A stretch of 29,718 nt of DNA from NCBI RefSeq assembly GCF_020075705.1, contig NZ_JAIQUM010000064.1:1-29718 (forward strand), read 5' to 3'. Each line of letters begins with the position of its first letter. Within the stretch, counting starts at the first letter, position 1. The translations under genes and the position numbers were made by a program. Below the pieces are notes generated by a model. The model was given only the letters and a program-made list of their open reading frames with translations, did not search any database and was not told the origin of the DNA. Shown piece by piece: positions 15,620 to 22,722 of the stretch. This DNA is from Metabacillus rhizolycopersici. GTDB lineage: Bacteria > Bacillota > Bacilli > Bacillales > Bacillaceae.

Positions 15620-16066
15620 TTATCTGACCTCTGAAACAGGTGTTAAGTGATGGATTTTTACCTTCCTTTCAATAAAACGCCATTTACCTGTTCGATTACT
15701 GAATTTATCATAATAAGTACCTGCTACTATTGAAGGTACACCTTCCTTATTAATTGCAGTTGCATCAACATCTGAAATGGATGTTGCTTCCCCATTCTTA
15801 CGATCAAAAGAAATAACGATATTTACCGTATAATGATGTGTTTGTGGAATATCCCTCCAACTAATCTGCAGCCTTTCTAAAATCTCCTCTTTATTTTGAC
15901 AACTTCCTTGTGGATCACCCAAATCCCAGATAGCATTCTCTTCCCAAATATCCATAAATATTTCTATATCTCGTTTATCGTACCCATGATTATAGTTTGC
16001 GATCACCTCTTTAATTTGGTCACGAGCTTCTAATTCATTGATCCTTTCTTCCAATGTTTTTGGCAT
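15620..16066 (-). CDS. SnoaL-like / NTF2-fold protein
   Basis: A 148-aa protein of the SnoaL_4 type (NTF2-like cone fold). The N-terminal helix ERINELEARDQIKEVIANYN is followed by HGYDKRDIEIFMDIWEENAI WDLG, the usual order with a Tyr/Asp/Trp-lined pocket, and a central THHYTVNIVISF with a paired His. Family members act as small dehydratases, hydrolases or ring-hydroxylation helpers, and many are of unknown activity. It lies 143 bases downstream of the BVMO gene and is probably the third gene of that operon. ATG follows GGAGGG. It may process or bind a cyclic intermediate made by the monooxygenase. Confidence 0.8.
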   Translation of the reverse strand: MPKTLEERINELEARDQIKEVIANYNHGYDKRDIEIFMDIWEENAIWDLGDPQGSCQNKEEILERLQISWRDIPQTHHYTVNIVISFDRKNGEATSISDVDATAINKEGVPSIVAGTYYDKFSNRTGKWRFIERKVKIHHLTPVSEVR

Positions 16067-16091
16067 GAAATACCCTCCTATTTAAATGCTA

Positions 16092-16122
16092 CCTGTCACT
16101 GGTCTATATGATAAGTGACAGG
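16092..16122. other. Stem-loop between BVMO and SnoaL genes
   Basis: A perfect 9-bp stem CCTGTCACT / AGTGACAGG with a 13-nt loop. On the minus strand it is not followed by a U-run and lies before the SnoaL ribosome binding site, so it is more likely an mRNA processing or stability hairpin than a terminator. Confidence 0.5.
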
Positions 16123-16209
16123 GCATTTTATTATTTTTGTAAACCTCAACCCATTATGAATCTTTCATTTGGATTAACTTGGAAACCTTTAAAGGACCAA
16201 GTTAACATT

Positions 16210-17850
16210 TCAGGCTTTTTTTAATGTGGATTGTAAAGAGAATCCTTCATATCCCTTGGACGCAACATCGCTGCATTTTTCACGGTACGGTCCAACCCCA
16301 CCAAGATATATGAGGAATCGTTGTGGCTTACCAGGGACATTCGCCCCTGTATACCAAGAATCAGTCTTCGTAAAGAGAGTGGCTTCAGCAACTTCACGAC
16401 AATGCTTGCTCCATTCCTCTTCAGCTTCTTCTTTCGCCTCAAGGGTATCAATGTCATTTTTTTGAAGATATTCGATACAATCTGATATCCATTCAACATG
16501 TTGTTCAATCGAAGTAGGTACATTACTTAATACAGAAGGACTCTCAGGACCTGTGATCATAAACATATTAGGAAAACCAGAAGTTGCAATTCCTAGATAT
16601 GTTTTGGTTTGCTCACCATTCTCCCATTTTTCTCTAAGTGTCAACCCATCTTTTCCACGAATATCAATTTTAAATAGCGATCCTGTCATCGCGTCATAAC
16701 CTGTAGCAAAAATAATTATGTCCAGTTCGTACTCCCCATCGGTTGTTCGAATCCCTTTTGGTGTAATCTCAACAATTGGATTTGCCTTAACATCTACCAA
16801 ACTAACATTTTCTCGATTATAGGTTTCATAATAATTAGTATCCTGTATCGGCCGTTTCGTACCATAAAAATAGGTTGGTGATAATTTCTCTGCCACTTCT
16901 GGATCGTGGACGATCTCTCTAATTTTTTGACGGATAAATTCTGCCAACGTTTCATTAGCTTCTTCGTTAATTGTTAAATCTTGATAGGTTTCAAGAAAAA
17001 AACTACTAACCGCACCTTTTTGCCAAGCCGCCTCGTACAACTTCTCTCGCTCTTCTGGAGTATCATCTAATGCCGTAGGTCTAGCTTCCACATCATTAGG
17101 GAAACCACCAAAGGAATATCGTCTTTTTCGCTTAAACTCACTGAAGTTGTCTTTCACTTGTTTTAAATATTCTGGGTCATATGCATGGTTCCTTGAAGGT
17201 ACACTGTATTGTGGTGTTCGTTGGAAAACAGTAAGGTGGTCTACCTCTGGGGCAATCGCTGGAATAACTTGAATACCAGTGGACCCAGTACCTATTACTC
17301 CAACTCGTTTCCCCTTGAAGCATATATTTTCCTTTGGCCAGTTTCCAGTGTGGTACCACTTTCCTTCAAAGCTATCTATACCTTTAAACGAAGGAATATT
17401 AGCTGCAGAAAGGCAACCCACTCCTGAAATAAAGTACATAGCACTTAGTGTACTTCCTTCATCGATTTGAATATTCCACCTATTATCCTCCTCGTTATAA
17501 TAAGCCGCAGTAATACGAGTATTGAGCTGAATATCGCGACGCAAATCAAATTTATCAGCCATGTAGTTAAGGTACTCCAATATTTCCGACTGCTTGGAAA
17601 ACTTTTCAGACCAATTCCATTCCTTGAAAAGTTCCTCAGAGAAAGTAAAGTTATAATCTATACTTTCATTGTCACAACGGGCTCCAGGGTAACGATTTTT
17701 ATGCCATACCCCACCTACACCATCAGCTGCTTCGAAAACACGCGTACTAAAACCCGCTTCCCGTAAGCGGTAAAGCATGTACAAACCTGAAAAACCTGCT
17801 CCTACGACAACAGCGTCTATTTTAATGACCTCATTTTTTTGATTTGTCAT
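16210..17850 (-). CDS. Baeyer-Villiger flavin monooxygenase
   Basis: A 546-aa FAD/NADPH-dependent monooxygenase close in length and layout to cyclohexanone monooxygenase. The FAD-binding loop GAGFSG is at 17-22, with GGVWHKNRYPGARCD downstream. The type I BVMO fingerprint FxGxxxHxxxW[PD] is complete at 161-172 (FEGKWYHTGNWP), and the NADPH loop GTGSTG is at 187-192. FATGYD marks the second dinucleotide-domain signature. It inserts oxygen beside a ketone to give an ester or lactone. The upstream neighbour is an HSL-type esterase, ideally suited to open that product; the downstream neighbour is a SnoaL-like protein. ATG follows GGGAGGAA. Ketone class (cyclic, aryl, steroid) cannot be read from sequence alone. 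Confidence 0.92.
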   Translation of the reverse strand: MTNQKNEVIKIDAVVVGAGFSGLYMLYRLREAGFSTRVFEAADGVGGVWHKNRYPGARCDNESIDYNFTFSEELFKEWNWSEKFSKQSEILEYLNYMADKFDLRRDIQLNTRITAAYYNEEDNRWNIQIDEGSTLSAMYFISGVGCLSAANIPSFKGIDSFEGKWYHTGNWPKENICFKGKRVGVIGTGSTGIQVIPAIAPEVDHLTVFQRTPQYSVPSRNHAYDPEYLKQVKDNFSEFKRKRRYSFGGFPNDVEARPTALDDTPEEREKLYEAAWQKGAVSSFFLETYQDLTINEEANETLAEFIRQKIREIVHDPEVAEKLSPTYFYGTKRPIQDTNYYETYNRENVSLVDVKANPIVEITPKGIRTTDGEYELDIIIFATGYDAMTGSLFKIDIRGKDGLTLREKWENGEQTKTYLGIATSGFPNMFMITGPESPSVLSNVPTSIEQHVEWISDCIEYLQKNDIDTLEAKEEAEEEWSKHCREVAEATLFTKTDSWYTGANVPGKPQRFLIYLGGVGPYREKCSDVASKGYEGFSLQSTLKKA

Positions 17851-17987
17851 TCTTGATTATTCCTCCCTTAAATTAATAGTTAAAAAATACTAATTGTTCT
17901 CACACATAGGGAAGCTCTTTGAAGACATTCGATCTATTAAACTTTAGAAACTTAGTAGATCCGTAAGATAAAGCTAAATAGTAGGAA

Positions 17988-18935
17988 TTAAGCATTTTTA
18001 ATCGTTTGATTGGTTTCAGTCAAAAACTGAGCAATCTTAGAAATAGTACCTTTAATCCTCTCTGGAAAGACAGCCATGTTTGTAAAATAGCCATGAACTA
18101 ATCCCGATTCACAAATCGCGTCAACGATGACACCCGCATCCTTTAAACGTTTTGCATAAGCTAACCCTTCATCCCTTAAGACATCACATTCAGCTGTGAT
18201 GACTAAAGCTTGTGGGAGATTGCTTACGTCTTCTGCTAATAAAGGTGCTACATATTTGTTTTTTTGATCTGATTCGTCTCTGATATAATGGTTACCAAAC
18301 CATACCATTAGATCTTTATCTAACCCAAAACCTTGTTGAAATTCTTCATAAGAAGCTGTATTATAGCCCAAGTTTGTCACTGGGTAGATGAGCACCTGTG
18401 CTGAAATTTGTGGTCCATTTTGATCCAGAGCCATCATAGAGACAACTGTTGCAAGATTTCCTCCAGCGCTATCTCCTCCTACTACAATCTTGAAAGCGCT
18501 ACCATTTAACGACACAGCATTTTCATATACCCACTCTAAAGCCGCATATGAATCTTGTAATGGAATTGGAAACTTATATTCCGGAGAAAGTCGATAATCA
18601 ACCGAAACGACGATATGACCTGTTCGATTTGCGATCATTCTACAGCTTGCATCAGAAATCTCAATATCTCCTAAAACCCATCCACCTCCATGATAGTAAA
18701 CAAAAAGTGGAAAAGGACCTTCACCTTCTGGAGTATAAATTCTAATGCTAATCTCCTCATCCTTACTCACAGGAATGAAACGGTTCTCAATCTTTGCGAG
18801 TGGTGCCAACTCCACCTCAACTGGAGGAGCCTGGGCAAACATTTCTCTTACTGTTTTCGGATCCATCGATTGAATAGCAGGCATCTGATTAAAAATCTCT
18901 AAATATGATTTTGCTTCTGGACCTAAATTAGGCAA
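17988..18935 (-). CDS. HSL-family alpha/beta hydrolase (esterase/lactonase)
   Basis: A ~315-aa hydrolase of the hormone-sensitive-lipase group (alpha/beta hydrolase fold-3). The oxyanion motif HGGGW is at about residue 82, the nucleophile motif GDSAGG holds Ser at about 156, the acid is in TAECDVLRDEG and the base in LVHGYF. The frame extends to a GTG at 18944, but that codon overlaps the ribosome binding site; AAAGGGTGG is correctly spaced for the TTG at 18935, which is preferred. It is the first gene of the minus-strand set with the BVMO (137 bases apart). The expected role is hydrolysis of the ester or lactone the BVMO produces. Cytoplasmic; no signal peptide. Confidence 0.87.
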   Translation of the reverse strand: MPNLGPEAKSYLEIFNQMPAIQSMDPKTVREMFAQAPPVEVELAPLAKIENRFIPVSKDEEISIRIYTPEGEGPFPLFVYYHGGGWVLGDIEISDASCRMIANRTGHIVVSVDYRLSPEYKFPIPLQDSYAALEWVYENAVSLNGSAFKIVVGGDSAGGNLATVVSMMALDQNGPQISAQVLIYPVTNLGYNTASYEEFQQGFGLDKDLMVWFGNHYIRDESDQKNKYVAPLLAEDVSNLPQALVITAECDVLRDEGLAYAKRLKDAGVIVDAICESGLVHGYFTNMAVFPERIKGTISKIAQFLTETNQTIKNA

Positions 18936-19030
18936 TGAAACCACCCTTTCGTTTTCATTTAAACACTAATTGCTATATTCATCGTACACTTTTCTGAATC
19001 ATTAAAAAATTCCCATTTTAGTGTAGGTTC

Positions 19031-19048
19031 ATCCCCTTTAAAGGGGAT
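19031..19048. promoter_or_regulatory. 18-bp perfect palindrome, candidate operator
   Basis: ATCCCCTTTAAAGGGGAT is fully self-complementary and lies about 95 bases upstream of the esterase start, where an activator or repressor of the esterase-BVMO-SnoaL operon would bind. A related half, AAAGGGATAAAT, follows at about 19062. The binding protein is unknown; the GAF-LuxR regulator beyond the operon is one candidate. Confidence 0.5.
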
Positions 19049-19078
19049 AATTTGAAAAGAAAAAGGGATAAATCTTAA

Positions 19079-19108
19079 ACAAAAAAAGAGGGAATATGCA
19101 TCCCCCTT
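19079..19108 (-). terminator. Orphan terminator, minus strand
   Basis: Read on the minus strand, AAGGGGGA and TCCCTCTT pair with one mismatch around TGCATAT and are followed by a run of T. No intact gene lies upstream of it; the fragment at 19253-19345 is the likely former owner. Confidence 0.5.
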
Positions 19109-19252
19109 GTTTCCTATAAATCATATACAGACCTATCCCATTTCTCTGAACATAGGCAAAGCTTACAACGTATTCAATTAAAGAATATAATCTAGGAATC
19201 TTAAGCTGTTTGATGCATTTAAAGGGAAAACCTCAGTTGCTTTTATAAGCAT

Positions 19253-19345
19253 CTATTCTCCAGGTAAATATTTTTCAACAAGATCTGACCATTTTGAAGA
19301 TATATCCATATAGTTAGAGATAACTTTAACAAAACCCTGGCTTTT
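19253..19345 (-). pseudogene. C-terminal gene fragment
   Basis: A 30-codon minus-strand frame ends in TAG at 19253-19255 and reads KSQGFVKVISNYMDISSKWS followed by DLVEKYLPGE. A stop codon precedes it, so only the end of a gene is left. The composition is protein-like. Family not recognised. Confidence 0.4.
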
Positions 19346-19409
19346 TTAGCTAAATTTAAACACCAGAAGTAATAAATAACTTTTCTATATTAGTTTTTGA
19401 AATATTAAT

Positions 19410-19481
19410 CTCAAATTGATATTTGTTTCATCTCAATTTGAGATATATAATAAAAACAAGAAAATAAAGAGAACGCTTACA
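19410..19481 (+). promoter_or_regulatory. Promoter, operator-like repeat and cre-like site of the 48-aa gene
   Basis: TTGTTT (19423-19428) and TATAAT (19446-19451) with a 17-bp spacer form a good sigma-A promoter. A 10-bp inverted repeat CTCAAATTGA / TCAATTTGAG (19410-19419, 19433-19442) spans the -35 element and the spacer, a repressor-site layout. AGAGAACGCTTACA (19468-19481) matches the cre consensus in 12 of 14 positions. Further on, GTAACTTCAACGTTAC, with GTAAC/GTTAC arms, lies in the 5' leader and is conserved in the copy at 5708-5846. Confidence 0.55.
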
Positions 19482-19528
19482 AAGTTGTAACTTCAACGTT
19501 ACTTCTTATACATAAGGAGGACTTACCT

Positions 19529-19675
19529 ATGAGCCAATTAGCAAGAGAATCCAAAGTGAAAGATTTATTAAAAAAACAAAAGTTCAATCAAAAAGAAATT
19601 TCCGCAATGACAGATCCACAGATTGAATATTATCACTGGCTCTATTTTGAAGATTCTGTTTACGATTATATGTAA
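19529..19675 (+). CDS. Small 48-aa protein, unknown function
   Basis: ATG at 19529 follows AAGGAGG by 9 bases. The product begins MSQLARESKVKDLLKKQKFN and ends YYHWLYFEDSVYDYM. The first half is basic and helical; the second half is acidic and aromatic, with the segment EISAMTDPQIEYYHWLY. It resembles in general layout the short BH0509-type proteins of Bacillus (helix, then M-T-D-xx-I), but that is only a suggestion. A promoter with regulatory repeats lies upstream and a terminator downstream, so it is a complete monocistronic unit. A dead copy of its leader is at 5708-5846. Confidence 0.75.
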   Translation: MSQLARESKVKDLLKKQKFNQKEISAMTDPQIEYYHWLYFEDSVYDYM

Positions 19676-19704
19676 GATGAAAATAAATTGATAATAATAA
19701 AGCC

Positions 19705-19734
19705 TAAAGCCTTTGTCCGACTACAAAGGCTTTA
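19705..19734. terminator. Shared terminator at a convergent junction
   Basis: A 12-bp stem TAAAGCCTTTGT / ACAAAGGCTTTA with a 6-nt loop is followed by TTGTATTTTT on the plus strand. It ends the 48-aa gene and also overlaps the stop codon (19732-19734) of the convergent minus-strand remnant. Confidence 0.75.
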
Positions 19735-19869
19735 TTGTATTTTTGAATGATACTGCTGGTCGGAATCGAATTGGAGTATATATTGAGTTTTCATATTTGA
19801 ATTGGGATCCTTGAGAAGTAGTTGGATTTGTTTGTTGAATTCATTTACTTTGTTACTAAAAAAGCCTTT
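19732..19869 (-). pseudogene. Start-less gene fragment, convergent with the 48-aa gene
   Basis: A minus-strand frame of 45 codons follows a TGA and ends in TAA inside the shared terminator. It reads KGFFSNKVNEFNKQIQLLLK, then DPNSNMKTQYILQFDSDQQYHSKIQ. No suitable start or ribosome binding site is present. The ending inside a terminator stem suggests it was once a real gene. Family not recognised. Confidence 0.4.
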
Positions 19870-20062
19870 TCACTTATTGTAGAAACGCCCCCGTTTTATT
19901 GTCAATATTATTATTCATCCACAGGCTGTCCGCATTAGCATAAAACGAGTAATAAGCACATATCCATTTTAAGTATTGTTTTGATATTGTACTGGACTCA
20001 TATCTTTTATTTTGCCTTAGTAGAAAATTATATGGGTAACCCTTCTTCCCTTACTGATATAT

Positions 20063-20346
20063 TTATAGGTCGAGATTTGGAACATATCGTTTCATTTTAT
20101 TGATTTCATTATCGAATTCATAAACCCAGCTGCCTTCGTCCACTTGTTTTATCTCTTCTTCAGTGGTTAATTTGTTTCTTCACGCGTTTCTTCTTAACAT
20201 TTCCAAGGGGGATTTCTAACTTCGCCTGTTTTTAACTTTCCTCTTTTTTCAAAGTCCTTATAATGGATGATCTCAGAGAGAATCTTACATTCATCTGCTT
20301 TTTCAAACTCTACTCTGGCTTCACCCTTATTGTCATACTCAAACAT
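20063..20346 (-). pseudogene. Frameshifted gene of unknown family
   Basis: The minus-strand frame from ATG 20346 reads MFEYDNKGEARVEFEKADEC … GKLKTGEVRNPPWKC and stops at 20194. In another frame the text resumes as KLTTEEEIKQVDEGSWVYEF DNEINKMKRYVPNLDL and ends at 20063-20065. The two parts look like one ~90-aa protein with at least one frameshift and an extra stop between them. The true start may be further upstream. No function can be assigned. Flanking DNA (19870-20062 and 20347-20565) shows no gene. Confidence 0.5.
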
Positions 20347-20565
20347 TTTTATGCTGTCTTGTAAAAAAATGAATTAGCTGTTTCATGTATAATCTGGCTG
20401 TATGTATCAAGTATGTAAAAACAGATTCGTAACGTACCTCTCTTTACAGATTCTCTGTTTGTTATCTTAAAACTTCCTCCGATGAAAACATATTATAGAA
20501 CTTAATTTCTTTCCTCCTCCAATACATTTTCATCTATAACCCTACCTTTTTAGCGACAATTGAAC

Positions 20566-20661
20566 CTATTCAATAAACAGATTAAAAGCAATTGTAATCA
20601 GCCAGCCAAGAACAAGAGTAACCAATAGATATGTACCAATATATAATAAAATCTCTATCAT
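20566..20661 (-). CDS. 31-aa single-pass membrane peptide
   Basis: ATG at 20661 follows a strong GAGGAGGAATT. The product MIEILLYIGTYLLVTLVLGW continues LITIAFNLFIE and is almost entirely one transmembrane helix with acidic ends. The ribosome binding site is among the best in this stretch and the upstream extended -10 promoter reads towards it, which argues that it is expressed. It may be a small regulatory or accessory subunit of a membrane protein. No partner gene is adjacent, and the family is not recognised. Confidence 0.6.
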   Translation of the reverse strand: MIEILLYIGTYLLVTLVLGWLITIAFNLFIE

Positions 20662-20719
20662 AATTCCTCCTCGTATCGTTTTAACTTGGATTTTTTTTAA
20701 TCAATGCAAAAATAACTTT

Positions 20720-20791
20720 TCACAAGGTGGTTATGATTCTTGCTGCTAAATGCTGCTCCAATAAAACGTTGTCTCTATTTGGCAGTGTCAG
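20720..20791 (-). other. Possible short leader peptide without normal start
   Basis: Upstream of the 31-aa ORF, AAAGGAG is followed by an open frame reading LTLPNRDNVLLEQHLAARII TTL and TGA at 20720-20722. The codon six bases after the Shine-Dalgarno sequence is CTG, so either a rare CTG start is used or an ATG has mutated. It could be a leader peptide or a dying small gene. Confidence 0.3.
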
Positions 20792-20815
20792 CTCCTTTCC
20801 TTCTAAAACAATGTC

Positions 20816-20824
20816 ATTATAACA
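20816..20824 (-). promoter_or_regulatory. Extended -10 promoter for the small-peptide unit
   Basis: TGTTATAAT on the minus strand is a consensus extended -10 element, about 155 bases upstream of the 31-aa ORF and 25 before the AAAGGAG of the possible leader peptide. No good -35 is present, as is usual for extended -10 promoters. Between 20845 and 21120 nothing further was recognised. Confidence 0.45.
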
Positions 20825-21121
20825 AGTAATTCTTAAAAATATGTCGAACCATCAGAAATTCACTTATTTGTAAATAAACTGTTAAATTCCCTTAATAAAC
20901 CGCTATAAAAACTAATATTTGACTTATAGATGAAATCCTGCTTTTCCTATGATATCTAAAGAATTAGCAAGACACCTTTCATAGAGTTCTAGCTTCTATA
21001 TTGGTTACCTGTAAAAAATTACATAACGTACCAAAGATATTTAATTGGGTATTTCACTAATTTTGTTTTCGTAAGAATGTATGCTGCAGGTTAATCGCCT
21101 CCTTTCTAACACCCCCAAATA

Positions 21122-21152
21122 AAAAATCCCCTACTCAGCAGCAGGGAATTTC
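21122..21152 (-). terminator. Terminator of the six-gene operon
   Basis: Read on the minus strand, AATTCCCTGC pairs with GTAGGGGATT (with G-U pairs) around TGCTGA and is followed by TTTTTT. It lies within 40 bases of the alcohol dehydrogenase stop. Confidence 0.75.
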
Positions 21153-21160
21153 ATCTCACT

Positions 21161-22213
21161 TCACCATCTATTTAACACAGTAATACCTGGCGTCTTAAAC
21201 TCGGCCATGTCGTAAAGGATGTCAGCAGCTTCTTCTAAACCGACTGTTTTTGTTATCATTTTATCAGGCTGTATCATGCCGCTTTCCACCATTCGCATCA
21301 TATCTGGAAATCGGGAAACAGGCATATTGGAAGACCCGATTACCTCTAGTTCTTTTACGACAATGAGATCAATCGGCAATTCAACCTTTCCTTTTTCATC
21401 CTTTGAGGTAAGACCTAATTGAAGATGTCTTCCTCTTTTTCTTAAGGAATTAATGGCATTTTGGCAAGTTATCGCGATTCCTAATGCGTCAACGGCAACA
21501 TGTGCGCCACCATTTGTAATCGTCATAATTTCTTGAACAGCATCTTTTTCTTTACTATTAATCGTGATGTCTGCCCCAAATTCTTTTGCTAGTGTTAGTG
21601 CTTCGTCATTAATATCAACGGCAATGACTTTTGCACCAATCGCTTTTGCAATATGAGCAAGTGAAAGACCTAGCCCTCCGCTTCCATGGATCGCAACCCA
21701 TTCACCTGGTTTTACTTTCGCTTGGTCTACTAAGCCATGAAATGCTGTCATAAATCTGCATCCAAGCGCTGCACCTGCTTCAAAGCTTACGCTTTCCGGT
21801 AAGTGAACGGCATTTCGATCAGCATCAGGAACGTTCACATATCTTCCATAGCCACCCCAATAAGTAGTACCTGCTACACTGCCATGGTCACAAATATTAG
21901 AATGTCCTGTTAAACAATACTCACACGTTCCTTCTCCATGAGCATGTGGAACAACAACTCGGTCTCCTTTTTTAAATTTTGTTACTTGACTTCCTACTTC
22001 CTCCACTACCCCGGAAAATTCATGACCAAATACGTGTGGTAACTGTACCTGTAAACCGATCCAGTCCCAATCTCCCATCATAAAATGCCAGTCACTTCTA
22101 CAAATCCCATTTGCCTCAACACGAATCACAACTCCTGTATCTGTTAACATTGGTCTTGAAACCTCTTGAACTTCCATCTTTTTACCAAATTCAGTTAATA
22201 CAAGCGCTTTCAT
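21161..22213 (-). CDS. Zinc-dependent alcohol dehydrogenase (MDR family)
   Basis: A 350-aa medium-chain dehydrogenase. Catalytic zinc ligands are visible as the Cys of NGICRSDWH and the GHE motif (PHVFGHEFSG). The structural-zinc lobe reads GEGTCEYCLTGHSNICDHG and has only three of the usual four Cys, as in some MDR subfamilies. The NAD-binding loop is HGSGGLGLSLAH, followed by VIAVDIND, whose Asp favours NAD. The ATG at 22213 is chosen over the upstream candidate at 22228 because GAGGAGG lies 6-7 bases before it. It is the last gene of the operon, 75 bases after the DUF35 gene. It would oxidise an alcohol to the ketone or aldehyde, or work in reverse. Confidence 0.9.
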   Translation of the reverse strand: MKALVLTEFGKKMEVQEVSRPMLTDTGVVIRVEANGICRSDWHFMMGDWDWIGLQVQLPHVFGHEFSGVVEEVGSQVTKFKKGDRVVVPHAHGEGTCEYCLTGHSNICDHGSVAGTTYWGGYGRYVNVPDADRNAVHLPESVSFEAGAALGCRFMTAFHGLVDQAKVKPGEWVAIHGSGGLGLSLAHIAKAIGAKVIAVDINDEALTLAKEFGADITINSKEKDAVQEIMTITNGGAHVAVDALGIAITCQNAINSLRKRGRHLQLGLTSKDEKGKVELPIDLIVVKELEVIGSSNMPVSRFPDMMRMVESGMIQPDKMITKTVGLEEAADILYDMAEFKTPGITVLNRW

Positions 22214-22287
22214 ATTATTCCTCCTCAAAGTTATCTTTTGAATTCATATTGTCATAAGCATTAAAATCTATAAATCTAGCAAAATAA

Positions 22288-22722
22288 TTATGATGTGACC
22301 TCATTTTCCTTGTAAAAAGGAGAAAATTGCGGCATCGTTATTGTATCGGACCAATTCTCAAAAACCACTTCAACCTCCATCCCTATTTCAACAGCTTTTG
22401 GCTCACATTGTACGATATTACTCATCATTGTTGGACCTTCTTCTAATTCAATGATGGCAATAACATATGGTACTTGAGAAAGGTATGCCTTAGATATGGC
22501 ACGATGGACGATTGTGAAACTCATCACCTTTCCCCTACCTGAAGCCTTCATCCACTCGACTTTCCTGCTTGTGCAATTGGTACACATCAGACGTGGATAA
22601 AACTGGAAGTTATGACAATCAGAACACTTTTGAATTATAAGTTCATGTACTCGACACCCTTCCCAGAATCGAGCCGTCTCCACAGTTGGCTGGGGGAAGT
22701 TTTTTCCTAACGATTCTTGCAT
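22288..22722 (-). CDS. DUF35 zinc-ribbon / OB-fold acyl-CoA-associated protein
   Basis: A 144-aa protein with an N-terminal rubredoxin-like zinc ribbon (C33-x2-C36 and C47-x2-C50: KCSDCH … MCTNC) and a C-terminal OB fold (GRGKVMSFTIVHRA … VPYVIAIIELEEG … VEVVFENW). DUF35 proteins form complexes with thiolase-like partners and help bind the CoA substrate, as ChsH2 does with Ltp2. The start ATG abuts the thiolase stop (TAAATG), with GGGAGG inside the thiolase gene, so translation is coupled and a complex of equal subunits is expected. Confidence 0.87.
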   Translation of the reverse strand: MQESLGKNFPQPTVETARFWEGCRVHELIIQKCSDCHNFQFYPRLMCTNCTSRKVEWMKASGRGKVMSFTIVHRAISKAYLSQVPYVIAIIELEEGPTMMSNIVQCEPKAVEIGMEVEVVFENWSDTITMPQFSPFYKENEVTS

